From positions 1-5,909 of the forward strand of contig DQVY01000088.1 in the NCBI GenBank assembly GCA_015661535.1: a DNA stretch of 5,909 nt. The letters run 5' to 3'. The notes beneath the pieces are model-generated. The model did not search any database, was not told the DNA's origin, and saw only the letters and a list, made by a program, of their open reading frames with translations. The stretch is from Sulfurovum sp. Lineage in GTDB: Bacteria; Campylobacterota; Campylobacteria; Campylobacterales; Sulfurovaceae. Position 1 is the first letter of the stretch; the number at the start of each line of letters is the position of its first letter. Of the stretch, positions 5,734 through 5,909 are shown piece after piece. The position numbers and the translations under genes are program-made.

Positions 5734-5742
5734 ATTATAACA
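5734..5742 (-). promoter_or_regulatory. Extended -10 promoter of the HIT gene
   Basis: The minus strand reads TGTTATAAT, a perfect TGnTATAAT extended -10 element. It would start transcription near 5727, giving a leader of about 26 bases that contains the AAGGA ribosome binding site. It also overlaps the alternative upstream ATG at 5734, arguing against that start. Confidence 0.7.
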
Positions 5743-5777
5743 CAGAAAATATCTAATAAATCACCTTATTATGAATT

Positions 5778-5790
5778 TTTAGATAAAATC
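5778..5790 (+). promoter_or_regulatory. -10 promoter element of pheS
   Basis: TTTAGATAAAATC differs by one base from the 13-mer at 3409-3421 upstream of the ABC-F gene. TAAAAT (5784-5789) lies 33 bases before the pheS ATG, a similar distance in both cases. No -35 is recognisable. Confidence 0.6.
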
Positions 5791-5822
5791 ACGATACTTA
5801 CTACAAAATGATATGGAAAATA

Positions 5823-5909
5823 ATGAAAGAATTAGAAAATAAAATTGTGCAAGCAGAGAGTCTTGAAACACTTGAAAAAGTACGTGTAGAGCTTTTTGGA
5901 AAGAAGGGG
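5823..5909 (+). CDS. pheS: Phenylalanine-tRNA ligase alpha subunit, N-terminus (cut by window end)
   Basis: Twenty-nine codons from ATG at 5823 to the end of the window. The translation is a charged helix ending in LFGKKG, which matches the start of the N-terminal coiled coil of PheS, where ...R...LFGKKG is a conserved segment just before the LT...L motif. PheS with PheT forms the (alpha-beta)2 synthetase that charges tRNA-Phe. TGGA (5814-5817) lies 5 bases before the ATG as a ribosome binding site, and a -10 box sits upstream. The position next to a divergent HIT gene supports the call. Only the N-terminus is visible, so catalytic motifs cannot be checked. Confidence 0.85.
   Translation, partial: MKELENKIVQAESLETLEKVRVELFGKKG

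Noticed and set aside
5702..5734. 11-residue N-terminal extension of the HIT protein
   Set aside because: The ATG at 5734 overlaps the extended -10 box, while AAGGA sits 7 bases before the ATG at 5701, directly ahead of the family's usual MCIFC start.

Overview
The window looks like ordinary chromosome from a Campylobacterota (Epsilonproteobacteria) bacterium, probably a free-living Sulfurovum/Sulfurimonas-type organism. This rests on AT-rich DNA, TATAAT-like -10 boxes with no recognisable -35, a HIT-family gene divergent from pheS (an order I recall from Campylobacter), and protein sequences that read like that phylum. The species is inferred, not proven. All genes appear intact except two cut by the window edges. 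I see no mobile element, CRISPR array, tRNA or rRNA.

Layout: bases 1-564 hold the 3' end of argH (argininosuccinate lyase). Facing it is a probable two-gene minus-strand operon, selO (protein AMPylase, 1193-2632) followed after a 10-base gap by a cytoplasmic DsbA-like thioredoxin-fold protein (580-1182). Divergent from selO is an OsmC/Ohr-like thiol protein (2734-3195). The selO/osmC intergenic region carries a perfect 14-bp palindrome that may be an operator. The OsmC gene ends on a stop codon shared in the TTAA sequence with a convergent 66-residue four-cysteine protein resembling the DUF1450/YuzB family (3192-3392). Next comes a 612-residue ABC-F ATPase (3456-5294) with its own consensus -10 box. 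A hairpin that may belong to a dispersed repeat family follows. Then come a minus-strand HIT-family nucleotide hydrolase (5348-5701) and the first 29 codons of pheS (5823 onward, plus strand).

How the genes fit together: ArgH, the ABC-F protein, HIT and PheS are housekeeping (arginine synthesis, ribosome/translation, nucleotide metabolism, tRNA charging). Between them, bases 580-3392 hold four consecutive genes whose proteins all depend on cysteine chemistry: SelO with its regulatory cysteine pair, a CxxC oxidoreductase, a two-cysteine OsmC protein and a four-cysteine small protein. This suggests a small redox-stress neighbourhood. It is the most interesting part of the window, although each family is individually known and no clearly new system is visible.
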